This document shows, one piece after another, positions 37,061 to 46,776 of a stretch of 58,479 nucleotides of DNA. A model generated the notes under the pieces. That model saw nothing but the letters and a program-made list of their open reading frames with translations. It was not told where the DNA came from and ran no database searches. The DNA is from Paraglaciecola hydrolytica (GTDB lineage Bacteria; Pseudomonadota; Gammaproteobacteria; Enterobacterales; Alteromonadaceae). The position numbers were made by a program, and so were the translations under genes. Location: positions 11,116-69,594 of the forward strand of contig NZ_LSNE01000020.1 in assembly GCF_001565895.1 (NCBI RefSeq). The letters run 5' to 3'. How positions within the stretch are numbered: position 1 is the first letter of the stretch; each line of letters begins with the position of its first letter.

Positions 37061-39607
37061 ATGAAAAAATTATCGTTAATTATTCCAATAATGAGTGTTT
37101 CAGCACTACCAATGGTGAGTTGGGCGCAGTCAGTTGAACAAGAGGCAGAGCAGGATGACTTTGAACAAATTACTGTTACTGCACAGAGAAAGTCTGAATC
37201 TTTACAAGATGCTGCTATTCCAATCAATGCGGCTTCAGGCGCTAGATTGGAAAAAATGGGGGTATCAAATGCCGAGGGGCTAAATAAAGTATCACCAGCA
37301 CTTACCGTTTCATCTGGCGGTGGTGCAAATACAGCCTACTTTATCCGAGGCGTAGGTAACTTTACCAACAATGGTTACACCAACCCTGCGGTTTCGTTCA
37401 ACATTGACGGTGTTTATATTGGTCGTCCGTCGTCAACTATTTCATCTTTTCTTGATTTAGATCGCGTTGAAGTTTTGAAAGGGCCACAAGGTACCTTATA
37501 TGGCCGTAACTCCACTGGTGGTGCAATCAACGTCGTATCCAAAGTGCCTATCATGAACGAAAATAGTGGTCGTATTAAACTCGAAGTGGGAAATTATTCG
37601 GCTTACAACTTAACTGCAGTGGGTAATTTTGAAGTAAGCGAAGATTCTGCTTTACGCCTTGCTGGGGTAATTTCAAAACGCGATGGTTTTTTCGATGATG
37701 GTACATCAGATGCTGATGATACCGCTTTGCGTGCGTCTTATTACTTAGAAGCTAGCGATGATTTAAGTTTTCGTGTGACAGCAGACTACTCGACTCAAAA
37801 AGGGGCTGGCGCAGGTATTCAGTATAACGGTCATTATGGTTTTGCAGCATTCCAATCAAATTTACCCGTACCAAACTGGGCATGGAACCCTGCTCCAGAA
37901 GCATTATCTGGGGATTTCACTGGTTTACACGGCGAAGGTGTAGGTGAATATATTGCTCAAAACGTCGCCAGTGCTCCGGGCTTTATGCCTTATGATGGTT
38001 TTGTGTATCCAACCCGTGACGACTCTTATTGGGGCATAAATGCCGAAATTAACTACGACCTTGGTTGGTCAAAATTAACCGTGATTCCAGCTCATCGGGT
38101 ATCGAAGCTTGATAATGCGTTTAATGGCCCTCCTTTTAAAGCGGCGATTAACCAAGATGAAGCGAAACAAACAAGCATTGAGGCACGTCTTTCAGGTGGA
38201 GACGACACCTTGGAATGGATTGTAGGTGCCTTGTATTTTGATGAAACGGTTGCCGGTGTAAATGCTTATAACCAGTTTTCTACTGTTACCCATAATGACT
38301 GGCAAAGTGATGTCCAGTCGTCTTCGTTGTTTGCTCGCGCAACCTATAGCCTGACTGAAGATCTAAGACTGGTGGCAGGTTTAAGATTTACTGATGACAC
38401 CTATGAGATAAATGCTACGCAAACTGCGTCGGCTATCGTATGTTTAGAGCATCCAGAAGGCAGAGCGCCTTTCTGTCCGCAAATTCCGAGTATGCCGGTT
38501 GCCTTAACCTTAGCAGATACCTTGGGCATGATTAACCCTGCTTTGTTCCCAACGGGCTCTCCGCTTAATGCAGATGGCAGTATTACACCAGGGGCTCGTC
38601 CTTTTGGTCCAATGAATTATTTTGCTCCTGCTCAGTTTGGACCAGGTGCCATCTTTGCTATCACTCCAGGCATGACTTCGGAGAAAGATGGCGACAGCCA
38701 AATGACTTATCGTGCTGCAGTTGAATATGACGTGACCGATAAAAATTTGCTGTATACCAGCTATGAGTCTGGTTTCCGTGCCGGAGGTTTCAACCTTGCT
38801 GAAGGCCGTGAGTTTTATGCACCTGAATTTATTGATGCCTACACCATAGGCTCAAAAAACCGCTTCTTTAGCAACAAACTTGAGCTCAATTTAGAAGCGT
38901 TTTACTGGGAGTATAAAGACCAACAACTTGCCGCTTTAGGCTTAGATACAAACGGCAATAATGCGTTTTATACACGAAACGTGGGAGCCTCATCCATCAA
39001 AGGCATAGAAGCGGATTTCCAATACGCCCTTGCCAGCAGTACTTTACTGCGCGGTGGTGTGCAGTTACTTAACGCGGTTTATGATAGTTATGAATATACC
39101 CAAGTTGATTTATCTGACGCGGGAATCGATCCACCTAACTTCTTAACCCCAGTAAATACTTGTCAAAATACCCAAGGTATCTTTGTTGGAGATAATCTAG
39201 TTGCCTATGACCCGGCCCTTGACGTGGAAGGCGCTAAGCGTGGTTTTACCATCGATTGTTCTGGCAAAGACGCAATAAACGCACCTGATTTAACAGTAAG
39301 CTTAGGTGTGCAACATACTATCGAATTCGATAACTTTGCGTTAATTGGTAATATGGATGCTCGTTATCGTGGTGAGCGTGAACTTGGTTTTAACTATATA
39401 CCTGGTGGTCGCGCTGATAGTGACGTAACTATTGATGCTGCACTTACTTTTGTGTCTAACGATGGATACTGGACTGTGAATGCCTTTGTACGTAACTTGA
39501 CCAACGAAACGATTGCTGCAACTTATCAGTTGGGTTCTGGCAACATTTCTGGAGCAGCTTATGAACCGCCTCGTACTTTCGGTGTAAGTGTTAATTACGA
39601 GTTTTAA
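37061..39607 (+). CDS. TonB-dependent outer-membrane receptor
   Basis: An intact 848-residue receptor. The signal peptide ends near VSWAQS. A TonB-box-like segment FEQITVTAQRK and the plug domain with DRVEVLKGPQGTLYGRNSTGG follow, then a 22-strand-type barrel ending in the C-terminal Phe of VNYEF. The plug resembles Proteobacterial receptors for sugars or aromatic compounds more than siderophore receptors, but the ligand is not deducible. It is followed by a strong terminator, then a metallo-hydrolase gene on the same strand. Confidence 0.92.
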   Translation: MKKLSLIIPIMSVSALPMVSWAQSVEQEAEQDDFEQITVTAQRKSESLQDAAIPINAASGARLEKMGVSNAEGLNKVSPALTVSSGGGANTAYFIRGVGNFTNNGYTNPAVSFNIDGVYIGRPSSTISSFLDLDRVEVLKGPQGTLYGRNSTGGAINVVSKVPIMNENSGRIKLEVGNYSAYNLTAVGNFEVSEDSALRLAGVISKRDGFFDDGTSDADDTALRASYYLEASDDLSFRVTADYSTQKGAGAGIQYNGHYGFAAFQSNLPVPNWAWNPAPEALSGDFTGLHGEGVGEYIAQNVASAPGFMPYDGFVYPTRDDSYWGINAEINYDLGWSKLTVIPAHRVSKLDNAFNGPPFKAAINQDEAKQTSIEARLSGGDDTLEWIVGALYFDETVAGVNAYNQFSTVTHNDWQSDVQSSSLFARATYSLTEDLRLVAGLRFTDDTYEINATQTASAIVCLEHPEGRAPFCPQIPSMPVALTLADTLGMINPALFPTGSPLNADGSITPGARPFGPMNYFAPAQFGPGAIFAITPGMTSEKDGDSQMTYRAAVEYDVTDKNLLYTSYESGFRAGGFNLAEGREFYAPEFIDAYTIGSKNRFFSNKLELNLEAFYWEYKDQQLAALGLDTNGNNAFYTRNVGASSIKGIEADFQYALASSTLLRGGVQLLNAVYDSYEYTQVDLSDAGIDPPNFLTPVNTCQNTQGIFVGDNLVAYDPALDVEGAKRGFTIDCSGKDAINAPDLTVSLGVQHTIEFDNFALIGNMDARYRGERELGFNYIPGGRADSDVTIDAALTFVSNDGYWTVNAFVRNLTNETIAATYQLGSGNISGAAYEPPRTFGVSVNYEF

Positions 39608-39626
39608 GCGTATTAAAGCCTGTAAG

Positions 39627-39654
39627 AGCCCAGCATAGCTTTACTGGGCTTTTT
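39627..39654 (+). terminator. Rho-independent terminator after the TonB receptor
   Basis: AGCCCAG (39627-39633) pairs with CTGGGCT (39644-39650) over a 10-base loop, running into TTTT. Confidence 0.85.
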
Positions 39655-39767
39655 AATTTGAATGTAGTCGATTTTAGTGTTTGCCCAATCTTTAACAGAC
39701 CTCACATGTCAACAGTAACGTTTGAGTCAAGGCTACATCGAGATACCAGTAATAGAGGAATAACCAA

Positions 39768-40754
39768 GTGAAATTAATAAAAAATATTGCAAGTCTGTTT
39801 GTCAGCCTTAGTTTTGTTGGCTGTGTTATGGCAGGCGGCGCAGAAAATAGCAAAAATGAATGGATCACCTTAGGCACAATGGCCGGCCCCATTCCTAATG
39901 CAACGCACTCTCAACCTTCAAATGCCTTGTTGGTTAATGGGAAAACGTATTTAGTTGATGCCGGTGACGGCACCGCAGGCCAGCTAGCCAAAGTTGGTTT
40001 GAATATCAAAAAAATTGATGCGATTTTTTTAAGCCATCTACATTTTGACCACACTGGCGGTCTTCCTGCGATTTTAAGTTTACGCTGGCAGACTGAAACA
40101 AAAAGTGAATTGACGATATACGGACCTCCAGGCACCAAACAAACGGTTGAAGGTATATTTGCTTTTATGACCTATGGGGCTTTAGGTCACTATGGTGTGC
40201 CAGGCCAAGTACCCGCGCCGCCAAGTAGTTCTGTAAAAGTGGTGGAGGTAACAGATGGCTCAAACCTTGATTTTGAAGGGTTTAAACTCAGCGTTATTCG
40301 TAATACCCATTACAGCTGGCCAAAGGGCAGTGAAGAGTATGACAAATTTCAAGCCTTATCCTTTAAATTTACCTTGCCTAATTACACTGTTGTTTATACC
40401 GGCGATACAGGGCCAAGTGAAGCAGTAGAATCGCTATCACAGAATGTTGACTTATTGATCAGTGAAATGATGGATGTTGATCATACCGTAAATTTGGTAA
40501 AACGTATGAACCCGATGATGCCATCCAAAGCTCTTGGTCACATGAAGCAACATTTGTCTAAACATCATTTAGTACCGGCTGATGTGGGTCAACTTGCGGC
40601 AAAAGCAGAAGTCAAAAAATTGGTTGTTACCCACATGGCTCCAGGCTTAGTGACGCCAGCCGAGTTTGAAAAATATACCAGTGAAGTGGCTGAATTTTAT
40701 AAAGGCGACATTACTATAGCCAATGATTTAGATCGCTTTATTTTGCAAAAATAA
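39768..40754 (+). CDS. Metallo-beta-lactamase-fold hydrolase, probable lipoprotein
   Basis: A 328-residue protein with an N-terminal signal ending FVGC, a plausible lipobox. The zinc motif [10 protein letters not shown] is at about 84-93; YTGDTGPS supplies the bridging Asp, and THMAPG a late His. The pattern is close to the arylsulfatase/tRNase Z-like branch. The start is GTG with AGAGGA upstream. It shares a strand with the TonB receptor before it; the amidohydrolase next door is convergent. The substrate is unknown; esters, lactones or sulfates are possible. Confidence 0.8.
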   Translation: MKLIKNIASLFVSLSFVGCVMAGGAENSKNEWITLGTMAGPIPNATHSQPSNALLVNGKTYLVDAGDGTAGQLAKVGLNIKKIDAIFLSHLHFDHTGGLPAILSLRWQTETKSELTIYGPPGTKQTVEGIFAFMTYGALGHYGVPGQVPAPPSSSVKVVEVTDGSNLDFEGFKLSVIRNTHYSWPKGSEEYDKFQALSFKFTLPNYTVVYTGDTGPSEAVESLSQNVDLLISEMMDVDHTVNLVKRMNPMMPSKALGHMKQHLSKHHLVPADVGQLAAKAEVKKLVVTHMAPGLVTPAEFEKYTSEVAEFYKGDITIANDLDRFILQK

Positions 40755-40790
40755 CAGCGTATTAATTAGGAATATAGTTTTCATCAATTT

Positions 40791-40824
40791 AAAGGGGATT
40801 AGTCTGGTGACTAATCCCTTTTTT
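40791..40824. terminator. Strong terminator between convergent genes
   Basis: GGGATTAGTC (40795-40804) pairs with GACTAATCCC (40809-40818) over the loop TGGT, followed by six Ts. Three As on the other side give a short U run for the leftward gene, so it may serve both. Confidence 0.88.
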
Positions 40825-40867
40825 AGTACTAAGAATCACGCAAATCATCGGGCTTAATCAAATAAAT

Positions 40868-42415
40868 CTACCGCATCGAGGTGGCAGATAGGGTTTCTCT
40901 GGGGAGCACTTTGCCATTGAGGATCACAGTGGTAATTTTATTATAAGCATCTAGGTTTTTTAGTGGGTTTGCTTGGCTCAGCAGTAAGTTTGCTTTTTTG
41001 CCAACTTCGACGCTACCAATTTCATTTTGTAAGCCAAATGCGCGGGCATTATCGATGGTTGCCGCGCTAAAAATTACTTCAAGGGGAACGCCACTTTCTG
41101 CCCAATCCAATATTTCCCAGTAGCCGTTCAAGCCTGGTGGATTACCCCAGCCAAAACCTCCTGACGAAGTGTCAGTCCCAAGCAATAAATGGGCGCCATT
41201 TTCAGCTAAAATGCCCACCATGCGTTTGTAACGTTTAATCATTTGTGTGATGGATAAGGCCACAGACTCTGAGCTTGGTTGATCGTTAATGGCATGACCA
41301 AAAATGTTGATAAAAATCTCTCTTTGTATTTGTGCATCTGACTTTAAATAGTCAATAAATGGGGCGGGTAATACGTGTTGTAATTCTGGCCTAACAAGTA
41401 AATCAGGTTTAAATAATGAGGCAGTATGCTGCAGTGAGCTAATGGTAGGCTGGATGTCTATCTTAGAATTTGCGGTTGCAAATAAACTTTGGTTGATGGA
41501 CTCAGGAATTGTGGCACTGTTGTAATTATTTTCTAACCAATCCCAAGGGCCATGTGAAATAACGTCAACTCCAATTTCTCGTGCCATTTGATGACCATTG
41601 GGCGATGTGGCATGCATGATAACGGTCAGTCCCAATGCATGGGCTTCTGTGACAACTTCAGTCAAAATTTCTTTGCTTGGTAACTTGATGTCTGGCGCAC
41701 CACCAGGCATCCATAACGCCTCTTCATAATAAAGTTTCACGCAGATAGCTCCACTTGCCGCGATGTTAGCCACTGTTGCGTGAGGAGAATGTTCAGTTGG
41801 ATCGACGCCTTCAGGCAAGTATGCATCACGAAAATGGTCATATAAAAAATTTGGAGCGTATTTTAGCAGTTGACCTTCAGGGATTTCGGACGCCATGTAA
41901 CCATCACTTAGCACTAAGCCAGCGCCACAATGGGCTAAGTCTGGCCTGATGTCTATCTTGCTAAAATTATCATTAGTCTCTTGATCCGCATTGGTTTCTA
42001 TTATGGTTGTGAAACCATGATATAAATAACTGCGTGGCATTTGTTGCATGTAAGCAGCATAGAGCTTATCAAAATGATCGGTGTAGCGAGGTTTCAGACC
42101 CGTCGCATGATAAAGATGCACGTGACTATCGATGAGCCCAGGAAGCAGATACTGGCCATTGCCATCAAGGGTATTGGCCGCATTATATTTGCTCGCTTTA
42201 GGTACAATTGCGGCGATCCGACCAGCGCGCAGCAAAACCACTGAGTTGGCTAAAATCTCATTTCGTTCAGGTGAAATAATACTGGTGTTAACAATGGCCA
42301 AATCATACTGAGAGGCGTCACTTTCTGTTTTTGCTTGGCTAGGCAGGGCACAACATAAAGTGAGTAGTGCTATGGTTATTAAGGAATATCGTTGGTGTGA
42401 TCGTTGGCATTTCAT
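40868..42415 (-). CDS. Exported amidohydrolase (imidazolonepropionase-like)
   Basis: A 515-residue amidohydrolase-superfamily protein with a signal peptide (LITIALLTLCCALPSQA). The metal motif LIDSHVHLYHATG is at about 93-105. Later ligands are in VIMHATSP, VISHGPWDW and LLLGTDTSSGGFG. The family hydrolyses amides, peptides and cyclic amides; an exported form near a TonB receptor suggests processing of an imported compound. It is divergent from the membrane AraC regulator, which may control it. Confidence 0.84.
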   Translation of the reverse strand: MKCQRSHQRYSLITIALLTLCCALPSQAKTESDASQYDLAIVNTSIISPERNEILANSVVLLRAGRIAAIVPKASKYNAANTLDGNGQYLLPGLIDSHVHLYHATGLKPRYTDHFDKLYAAYMQQMPRSYLYHGFTTIIETNADQETNDNFSKIDIRPDLAHCGAGLVLSDGYMASEIPEGQLLKYAPNFLYDHFRDAYLPEGVDPTEHSPHATVANIAASGAICVKLYYEEALWMPGGAPDIKLPSKEILTEVVTEAHALGLTVIMHATSPNGHQMAREIGVDVISHGPWDWLENNYNSATIPESINQSLFATANSKIDIQPTISSLQHTASLFKPDLLVRPELQHVLPAPFIDYLKSDAQIQREIFINIFGHAINDQPSSESVALSITQMIKRYKRMVGILAENGAHLLLGTDTSSGGFGWGNPPGLNGYWEILDWAESGVPLEVIFSAATIDNARAFGLQNEIGSVEVGKKANLLLSQANPLKNLDAYNKITTVILNGKVLPRETLSATSMR

Positions 42416-42568
42416 AACTTAATTCTCGTTTATGCAGTGTTGAAAACTAGCATCTAATAGCAGTTGAGAGGGGCATTCGACCTGAAACACGTTTGTGGAC
42501 TTATTATTTTATGTTTATTTTAACCTTGCAGTGTAAAGCTGCAGTTTCTAGTATTGCTTTAGGTTTGC

Positions 42569-43636
42569 TTGTTTCAGGTTTTACTCTCTCCAATGATCAT
42601 GTTTGTTTCTTTTACCACTTTCATCTTGTTGACTTTATTGGCTGCTAGTTTGTTGATGACACCATCTGTATATAAAAAATCAAATTATCTATTGGCCTTG
42701 CTGTTTGTGTTGTTAGCGTCACAGATGTTTATGTTGACCTTACGATTCTGGTCGCAAAATATGGATGCTTATGGTTTAACCAGCATCATAGCGACTGCCA
42801 TTGGCCCTGTTATTTATAGCTATGTCAGTACTGTGTTAGTCGGCCAGCAATTTGGCCGCAATTATATTCTGCGTCATGCTAGCTTAGTTGCCATTATGCT
42901 CATTATTCAATGGCAGCCTTTACATGCCTCTGTGCTTAAAGATGTATTGGTATTATCCAGTCTAAGTTTTTATAGCATTGCGGTGCAAAAGCTAATACTG
43001 AGCAACCAAATCGAACAAAACCAACATAATAAAACGGCAATTCGCATCATGAGGTTTGTGAAATTATTAGCAGTATTTTTGCTTGTTATGACAGTGTTGG
43101 ATTTCATCATATTTTTTGAATTTCTCTGGGCAGACACGCTTTTTTCATCTGTTGGGCTTATAAGCGCCATCTCATTTTTAGCCACTATTAGTTTGGCAGC
43201 GACCTTTATTGTGCTTAATAGAAATCAGTTTGTTGCGTGGATGTTTGCGACCAAATACAGCCCTAAACCCGCAGAGGCCAGTGATGACTCTGGCGAGCAA
43301 GAACATGTGATTGCAAAATTAAAAGCAAGGGTAGAAGGGGGAAAATTGTATTTATCGTCAGACGTCTCAATGCAAGTCTTGTCTGAACAAATGGAAATGT
43401 CTTCACGCCTTATCTCACGAGCCATTAACCAATGTCTTGGCAAGAGTTTTCGACGTTATATTAATGATCTACGCATAGAAGACGCTAAAAAAATGCTCAC
43501 TGATACTGATGATAACGTGCTTTCAATTATGTTTAATGTTGGATTTGAAAGTAAATCAAATTTTAATAGCGAGTTTTATCAACATGTGGGGGTTTCTCCC
43601 CTTGCATACCGTAAAATGAGCAGACAAGATACGTAA
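42569..43636 (+). CDS. AraC-family regulator with an N-terminal membrane domain
   Basis: About 355 residues. The first 220 contain about seven hydrophobic segments and the last 100 form an AraC HTH domain (DVSMQVLSEQMEMSSRLISRAI, then FNVGFESKSNFNSEFYQHVGVSPLAYR). Membrane-anchored AraC proteins of this build are common in alteromonads and sense envelope signals (family knowledge). The start is uncertain: a TTG at 42569 with AGG before it, or ATGs at 42593 and 42599 with weak ribosome sites. It is divergent from the amidohydrolase. Confidence 0.8.
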   Translation: MFQVLLSPMIMFVSFTTFILLTLLAASLLMTPSVYKKSNYLLALLFVLLASQMFMLTLRFWSQNMDAYGLTSIIATAIGPVIYSYVSTVLVGQQFGRNYILRHASLVAIMLIIQWQPLHASVLKDVLVLSSLSFYSIAVQKLILSNQIEQNQHNKTAIRIMRFVKLLAVFLLVMTVLDFIIFFEFLWADTLFSSVGLISAISFLATISLAATFIVLNRNQFVAWMFATKYSPKPAEASDDSGEQEHVIAKLKARVEGGKLYLSSDVSMQVLSEQMEMSSRLISRAINQCLGKSFRRYINDLRIEDAKKMLTDTDDNVLSIMFNVGFESKSNFNSEFYQHVGVSPLAYRKMSRQDT

Positions 43637-43870
43637 GCATATTTAACGTAAACTGATAGCTCGTAGACATGACAATAAGCCCTCCCTCGTCCTTATGATG
43701 TGTTCGCAAACCTTAGGTAGACAGCTCGGCGAAACGCCCGTTATGTTTCTTTAGGCGGCAATCAAGTTTTGCATCAAACCTTTGCTGTTTTATCATGGCA
43801 AGGTCTTGCAGTTTGTTTTCAATTATTTAGCTCATCATGGTTAAACCTAATTAAATACAAGGGTGAATAA

Positions 43871-44410
43871 GTGTTAGCAGTACTAATATTGGCGATAGCC
43901 TTAAGTATGGATGCCTTTGCGGTATCCATAGGTTTAGGTTCAAAACATAGCCATAAGAGTGTGTCATTGGGATTAATGGCCGCCATCTATTTTGGTGTGT
44001 TTCAAGGCATCATGCCTTTGCTTGGTTATGCTGGTGGCAAAGGCATTTTTGGCTGGATTGAAGCCTTTGCTCCTTGGGTCGCTTTTATTTTGTTGCTGCT
44101 AATCGGCGGTAAAATGATCTACGAATCGAGAGTGGGAGGTATTGAAGAAGATATTAGCAACATCACCCACAGAATCATGCTAGTTCTTGCACTAGCCACC
44201 AGTGTTGATGCTATGGCCGCAGGGTTTTCGTTAACACTGTTGGAAGTTAACCCACTTTATGCCTGTTTGTTAATTGGTCTTGTTACTTTTGGTTTTAGCT
44301 GGCTTGGTGTATTGATTGGTGCAAAAACTGGAAGCTGGTTAGAAAGTAAGGCGGAATTGCTGGGGGGAATTGTATTAATATTAATCGGTTTTAAAATTCT
44401 ATTTGTTTAG
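43871..44410 (+). CDS. mntP: Manganese efflux pump MntP
   Basis: A 179-residue, six-helix inner-membrane protein of the MntP (DUF204) family that exports Mn(II). The repeated signature is present in both halves: [14 protein letters not shown] at about 9-22 and [13 protein letters not shown] around residue 115, with membrane aspartates needed for transport. The start is GTG at 43871; the only purine-rich site is AAGGGTG. It sits alone between regulator and vanB and is probably independent of the catabolic genes. Confidence 0.9.
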   Translation: MLAVLILAIALSMDAFAVSIGLGSKHSHKSVSLGLMAAIYFGVFQGIMPLLGYAGGKGIFGWIEAFAPWVAFILLLLIGGKMIYESRVGGIEEDISNITHRIMLVLALATSVDAMAAGFSLTLLEVNPLYACLLIGLVTFGFSWLGVLIGAKTGSWLESKAELLGGIVLILIGFKILFV

Positions 44411-44420
44411 TTTTAATCGA

Positions 44421-44452
44421 TTGAGGTGATTTAACATAAGCAATCACCTCAA
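44421..44452. terminator. 11-bp hairpin between mntP and vanB
   Basis: TTGAGGTGATT (44421-44431) and AATCACCTCAA (44442-44452) are perfectly complementary over a 10-base loop, between convergent genes. No clear U run follows, so it is a candidate by shape and place. Confidence 0.6.
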
Positions 44453-44494
44453 TACAACTGGGTCTGACGTGGTTGCTTATGCTCAGTATGAGGT

Positions 44495-45436
44495 CTATAA
44501 ATCTAACTTCAAACGTGCCGATTTAGCTCGTGAACAACAGGGGGTAATTTGGTCCATTTTGGCGTGTTCTTCAGCGGTCATAAAGACATCCTTGTGATCT
44601 GCTTGACCGCTGAGTAAACCAGTAATACAGGTGCCGCACACGCCTTCTGCACATGCCATAGGGATAAAATAGCCATTGTCTTCGAGTACGTCCAGCATTG
44701 ATTGGTCGGCAGGCACGGTGAGGATATCGCCGCTGCTATTTATTTCAATTTCAAAGCTGCCATCATCACTGTGATCAATTGGTGCTGCGCTAAAATACTC
44801 GCGATGGATGTTCTGTAGCTGCCAATTTTTTTCCGACGCACAGGCAATCACCGCATCGTTAAACTCAGCTGGGCCACAAACGTACAAATGTAAGTCGTTG
44901 TGTGCTGACTGGATAAGTTCTGCGAGCTTAACTCGGCCACTTTGACTGAAATGAAAGTGGGTAAAGGGCGCTAAACCTGAGTTGTTAATACGTTCGATAT
45001 AGGCGGCTTGCTCAGGTGATTTAATACAATAGTGCAGACTAAAATCAGCGCCTTGCTGTAATAGATGTTCTGCCATGCTCAATATGGGAGTAATACCTAT
45101 GCCGGCGGCCATTAACAGCGTCTTTTTGGCACTTGAATCTAAAGGAAATAAATTTTTAGGCTCGCTGATGGATAGCGTATCACCAACCTTTAGGCTTTCA
45201 TGTACATAACTAGAGCCGCCGCGGCCTTGTGGTTCGTTTAATACGGCTATTTCATACTCAGAGCTGTTTATTTCATTGCATAAAGAATATTGACGAATGA
45301 TCCCATTGGGTAAATGTACATCAATATGCGCGCCAGGCGTGGACTTGGGTAATGCACTTCCATTTTTGGCGCGAAGTTTTAGTCGACAAATGCTCTGAGT
45401 AAGTGCTGACTTTTCGCTTATTATTACTTCAATCAT
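44495..45436 (-). CDS. vanB: Vanillate O-demethylase reductase subunit
   Basis: A 313-residue reductase carrying electrons from NAD(P)H through FMN and a plant-type [2Fe-2S] cluster to VanA. Flavin motif RQYSLCNE, nucleotide motif AAGIGITPILSMA, and cluster motif CAEGVCGTCITG with the last Cys in TPCCSRA. It lies 19 bases after vanA. The vanA-vanB order, the divergent vanR and three VanR operators make the assignment firm. Confidence 0.93.
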   Translation of the reverse strand: MIEVIISEKSALTQSICRLKLRAKNGSALPKSTPGAHIDVHLPNGIIRQYSLCNEINSSEYEIAVLNEPQGRGGSSYVHESLKVGDTLSISEPKNLFPLDSSAKKTLLMAAGIGITPILSMAEHLLQQGADFSLHYCIKSPEQAAYIERINNSGLAPFTHFHFSQSGRVKLAELIQSAHNDLHLYVCGPAEFNDAVIACASEKNWQLQNIHREYFSAAPIDHSDDGSFEIEINSSGDILTVPADQSMLDVLEDNGYFIPMACAEGVCGTCITGLLSGQADHKDVFMTAEEHAKMDQITPCCSRAKSARLKLDL

Positions 45437-45455
45437 AAAGTGTAATTACCTGTCG

Positions 45456-46514
45456 TTATGGTGCTTTAGCAGCAAGGCTTTGTTCTTGTTTGATAGCGCG
45501 CTCAATTAAACGTCGCGCCATGACACCACCTGCATCAATGTCTAACTTAAGCACTTTACGATCTGGATAGATCAGTAGGTTTTTTTGCTGTTGTTCTAAG
45601 ACCTCTAGATCTTCCGAAAATATGGTACCTTGACCTTCACGAATAGAGTCGGTCAGGCTTTGATCCTGTGGTTTAAAGTTACGCGCCATGCCCCAGAAAT
45701 ACCATATTGAGGTGTCGCTTTCAGGCGTAATAAAATCAACCACTATACTGCTGGCTTTTAGGTGTTGAGGCGCGTCATAACCGCCATTGCCAGCATGGGC
45801 AACTCCTACTTCAATCATAATGTGGCTGGGTAAATCAAAACGACACACCTGCCAGCGGTCTACTTTAACATCGTCAGCTAAGTCATTAGCACGTAGGGCA
45901 TTTTGCCAAAAGGGTGGGGCATAAACGTCGTCCATAAAACGACTCGTTACCACTTGTTTGCCTTTCATTTTGGTCGAGACTGGCGACTCATCAATTTCCT
46001 TCTGCCCGATGCTGCTGGCATGTACATAGGTTTCGTGGGTGAGATCCATTAAGTTATCCACCATCAATCGATAGTCACAATTAATGTGGTACAGACCACC
46101 GCCATAGGCCCAGTCTTTGCTGATCGCCCATGTTAATTCAGGAATAAGGCTATCATCGGCTAAGGTTTGATCGCCCGGCCAAAGCCAGACAAAACCATAA
46201 CGCTCCACAGTGGCGTAGGCCTGTATACAAGGAAAGCCCTCTACTCGCTGATTGGGCATAGATGCAACCTTGCCTTTATCACCCATGCGCAAACCATGAT
46301 AACCACATACTAACTTGCCGTTTTCGACAAAACCGAGAGATAAGGCTGCACCTCGGTGCGGGCAAAAATCCTCAAGGGCTTTGATTTCATTGTCTTGATT
46401 ACGAAAAAAAACCAAAGGGATATTACAAATCTTACGAGCGAAAGGTTGGTCTTTTACTTCGTCAGGCGTACAGGCCACATACCACGTATTGAGAGGAAAG
46501 GTTTGTTGAGTCAT
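45456..46514 (-). CDS. vanA: Vanillate O-demethylase oxygenase subunit
   Basis: A 352-residue Rieske oxygenase converting vanillate to protocatechuate and formaldehyde. Rieske motif CPHRGAALS...CGYHGLRM near 47-72; mononuclear iron motif DNLMDLTHETYVH near 150. The product is the substrate of LigAB encoded in the same window. It is divergent from vanR with three VanR boxes in the 262-base gap. No dedicated formaldehyde-handling gene is seen nearby. Confidence 0.93.
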   Translation of the reverse strand: MTQQTFPLNTWYVACTPDEVKDQPFARKICNIPLVFFRNQDNEIKALEDFCPHRGAALSLGFVENGKLVCGYHGLRMGDKGKVASMPNQRVEGFPCIQAYATVERYGFVWLWPGDQTLADDSLIPELTWAISKDWAYGGGLYHINCDYRLMVDNLMDLTHETYVHASSIGQKEIDESPVSTKMKGKQVVTSRFMDDVYAPPFWQNALRANDLADDVKVDRWQVCRFDLPSHIMIEVGVAHAGNGGYDAPQHLKASSIVVDFITPESDTSIWYFWGMARNFKPQDQSLTDSIREGQGTIFSEDLEVLEQQQKNLLIYPDRKVLKLDIDAGGVMARRLIERAIKQEQSLAAKAP

Positions 46515-46534
46515 AGTCTTTACAATTGTTTAAC

Positions 46535-46546
46535 TTTGGATCCAAT
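46535..46546. promoter_or_regulatory. VanR operator 1
   Basis: TTTGGATCCAAT, 11 of 12 bases matching the known VanR box ATTGGATCCAAT. It is 20 bases from the vanA start, so bound VanR would block vanA transcription. Confidence 0.8.
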
Positions 46547-46587
46547 AATACCTTCGAGAAACAATATTTCAAGTATATATTGGCTAA

Positions 46588-46599
46588 ACTGGATCCAAT
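46588..46599. promoter_or_regulatory. VanR operator 2
   Basis: ACTGGATCCAAT, 11 of 12 bases of the VanR box, 53 bases from operator 1, in the vanA promoter region. Confidence 0.75.
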
Positions 46600-46692
46600 A
46601 ATGGTAGGCCTAGTACTAAATAGCGGATTTATATGGCGTTTTTCTACTGAAATTGTATTGATTCACTAATACTGTTATTACTGTTTTTTTAA

Positions 46693-46704
46693 ATTGGATC
46701 CAAT
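46693..46704. promoter_or_regulatory. VanR operator 3
   Basis: ATTGGATCCAAT, an exact VanR box, 72 bases before the vanR ATG; likely autoregulation. Confidence 0.85.
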
Positions 46705-46776
46705 ACACTGTGCAGATAGCATTTTAATCATTCAGTGATTTAGCTGAATAACAACGCACTAGCCTGAGGTAAAAAC

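Noticed and set aside
43640-43870. Manganese (yybP-ykoY) riboswitch before mntP
   Set aside because: I expected one and looked, but could not align the conserved loops; a covariance-model search would settle it.
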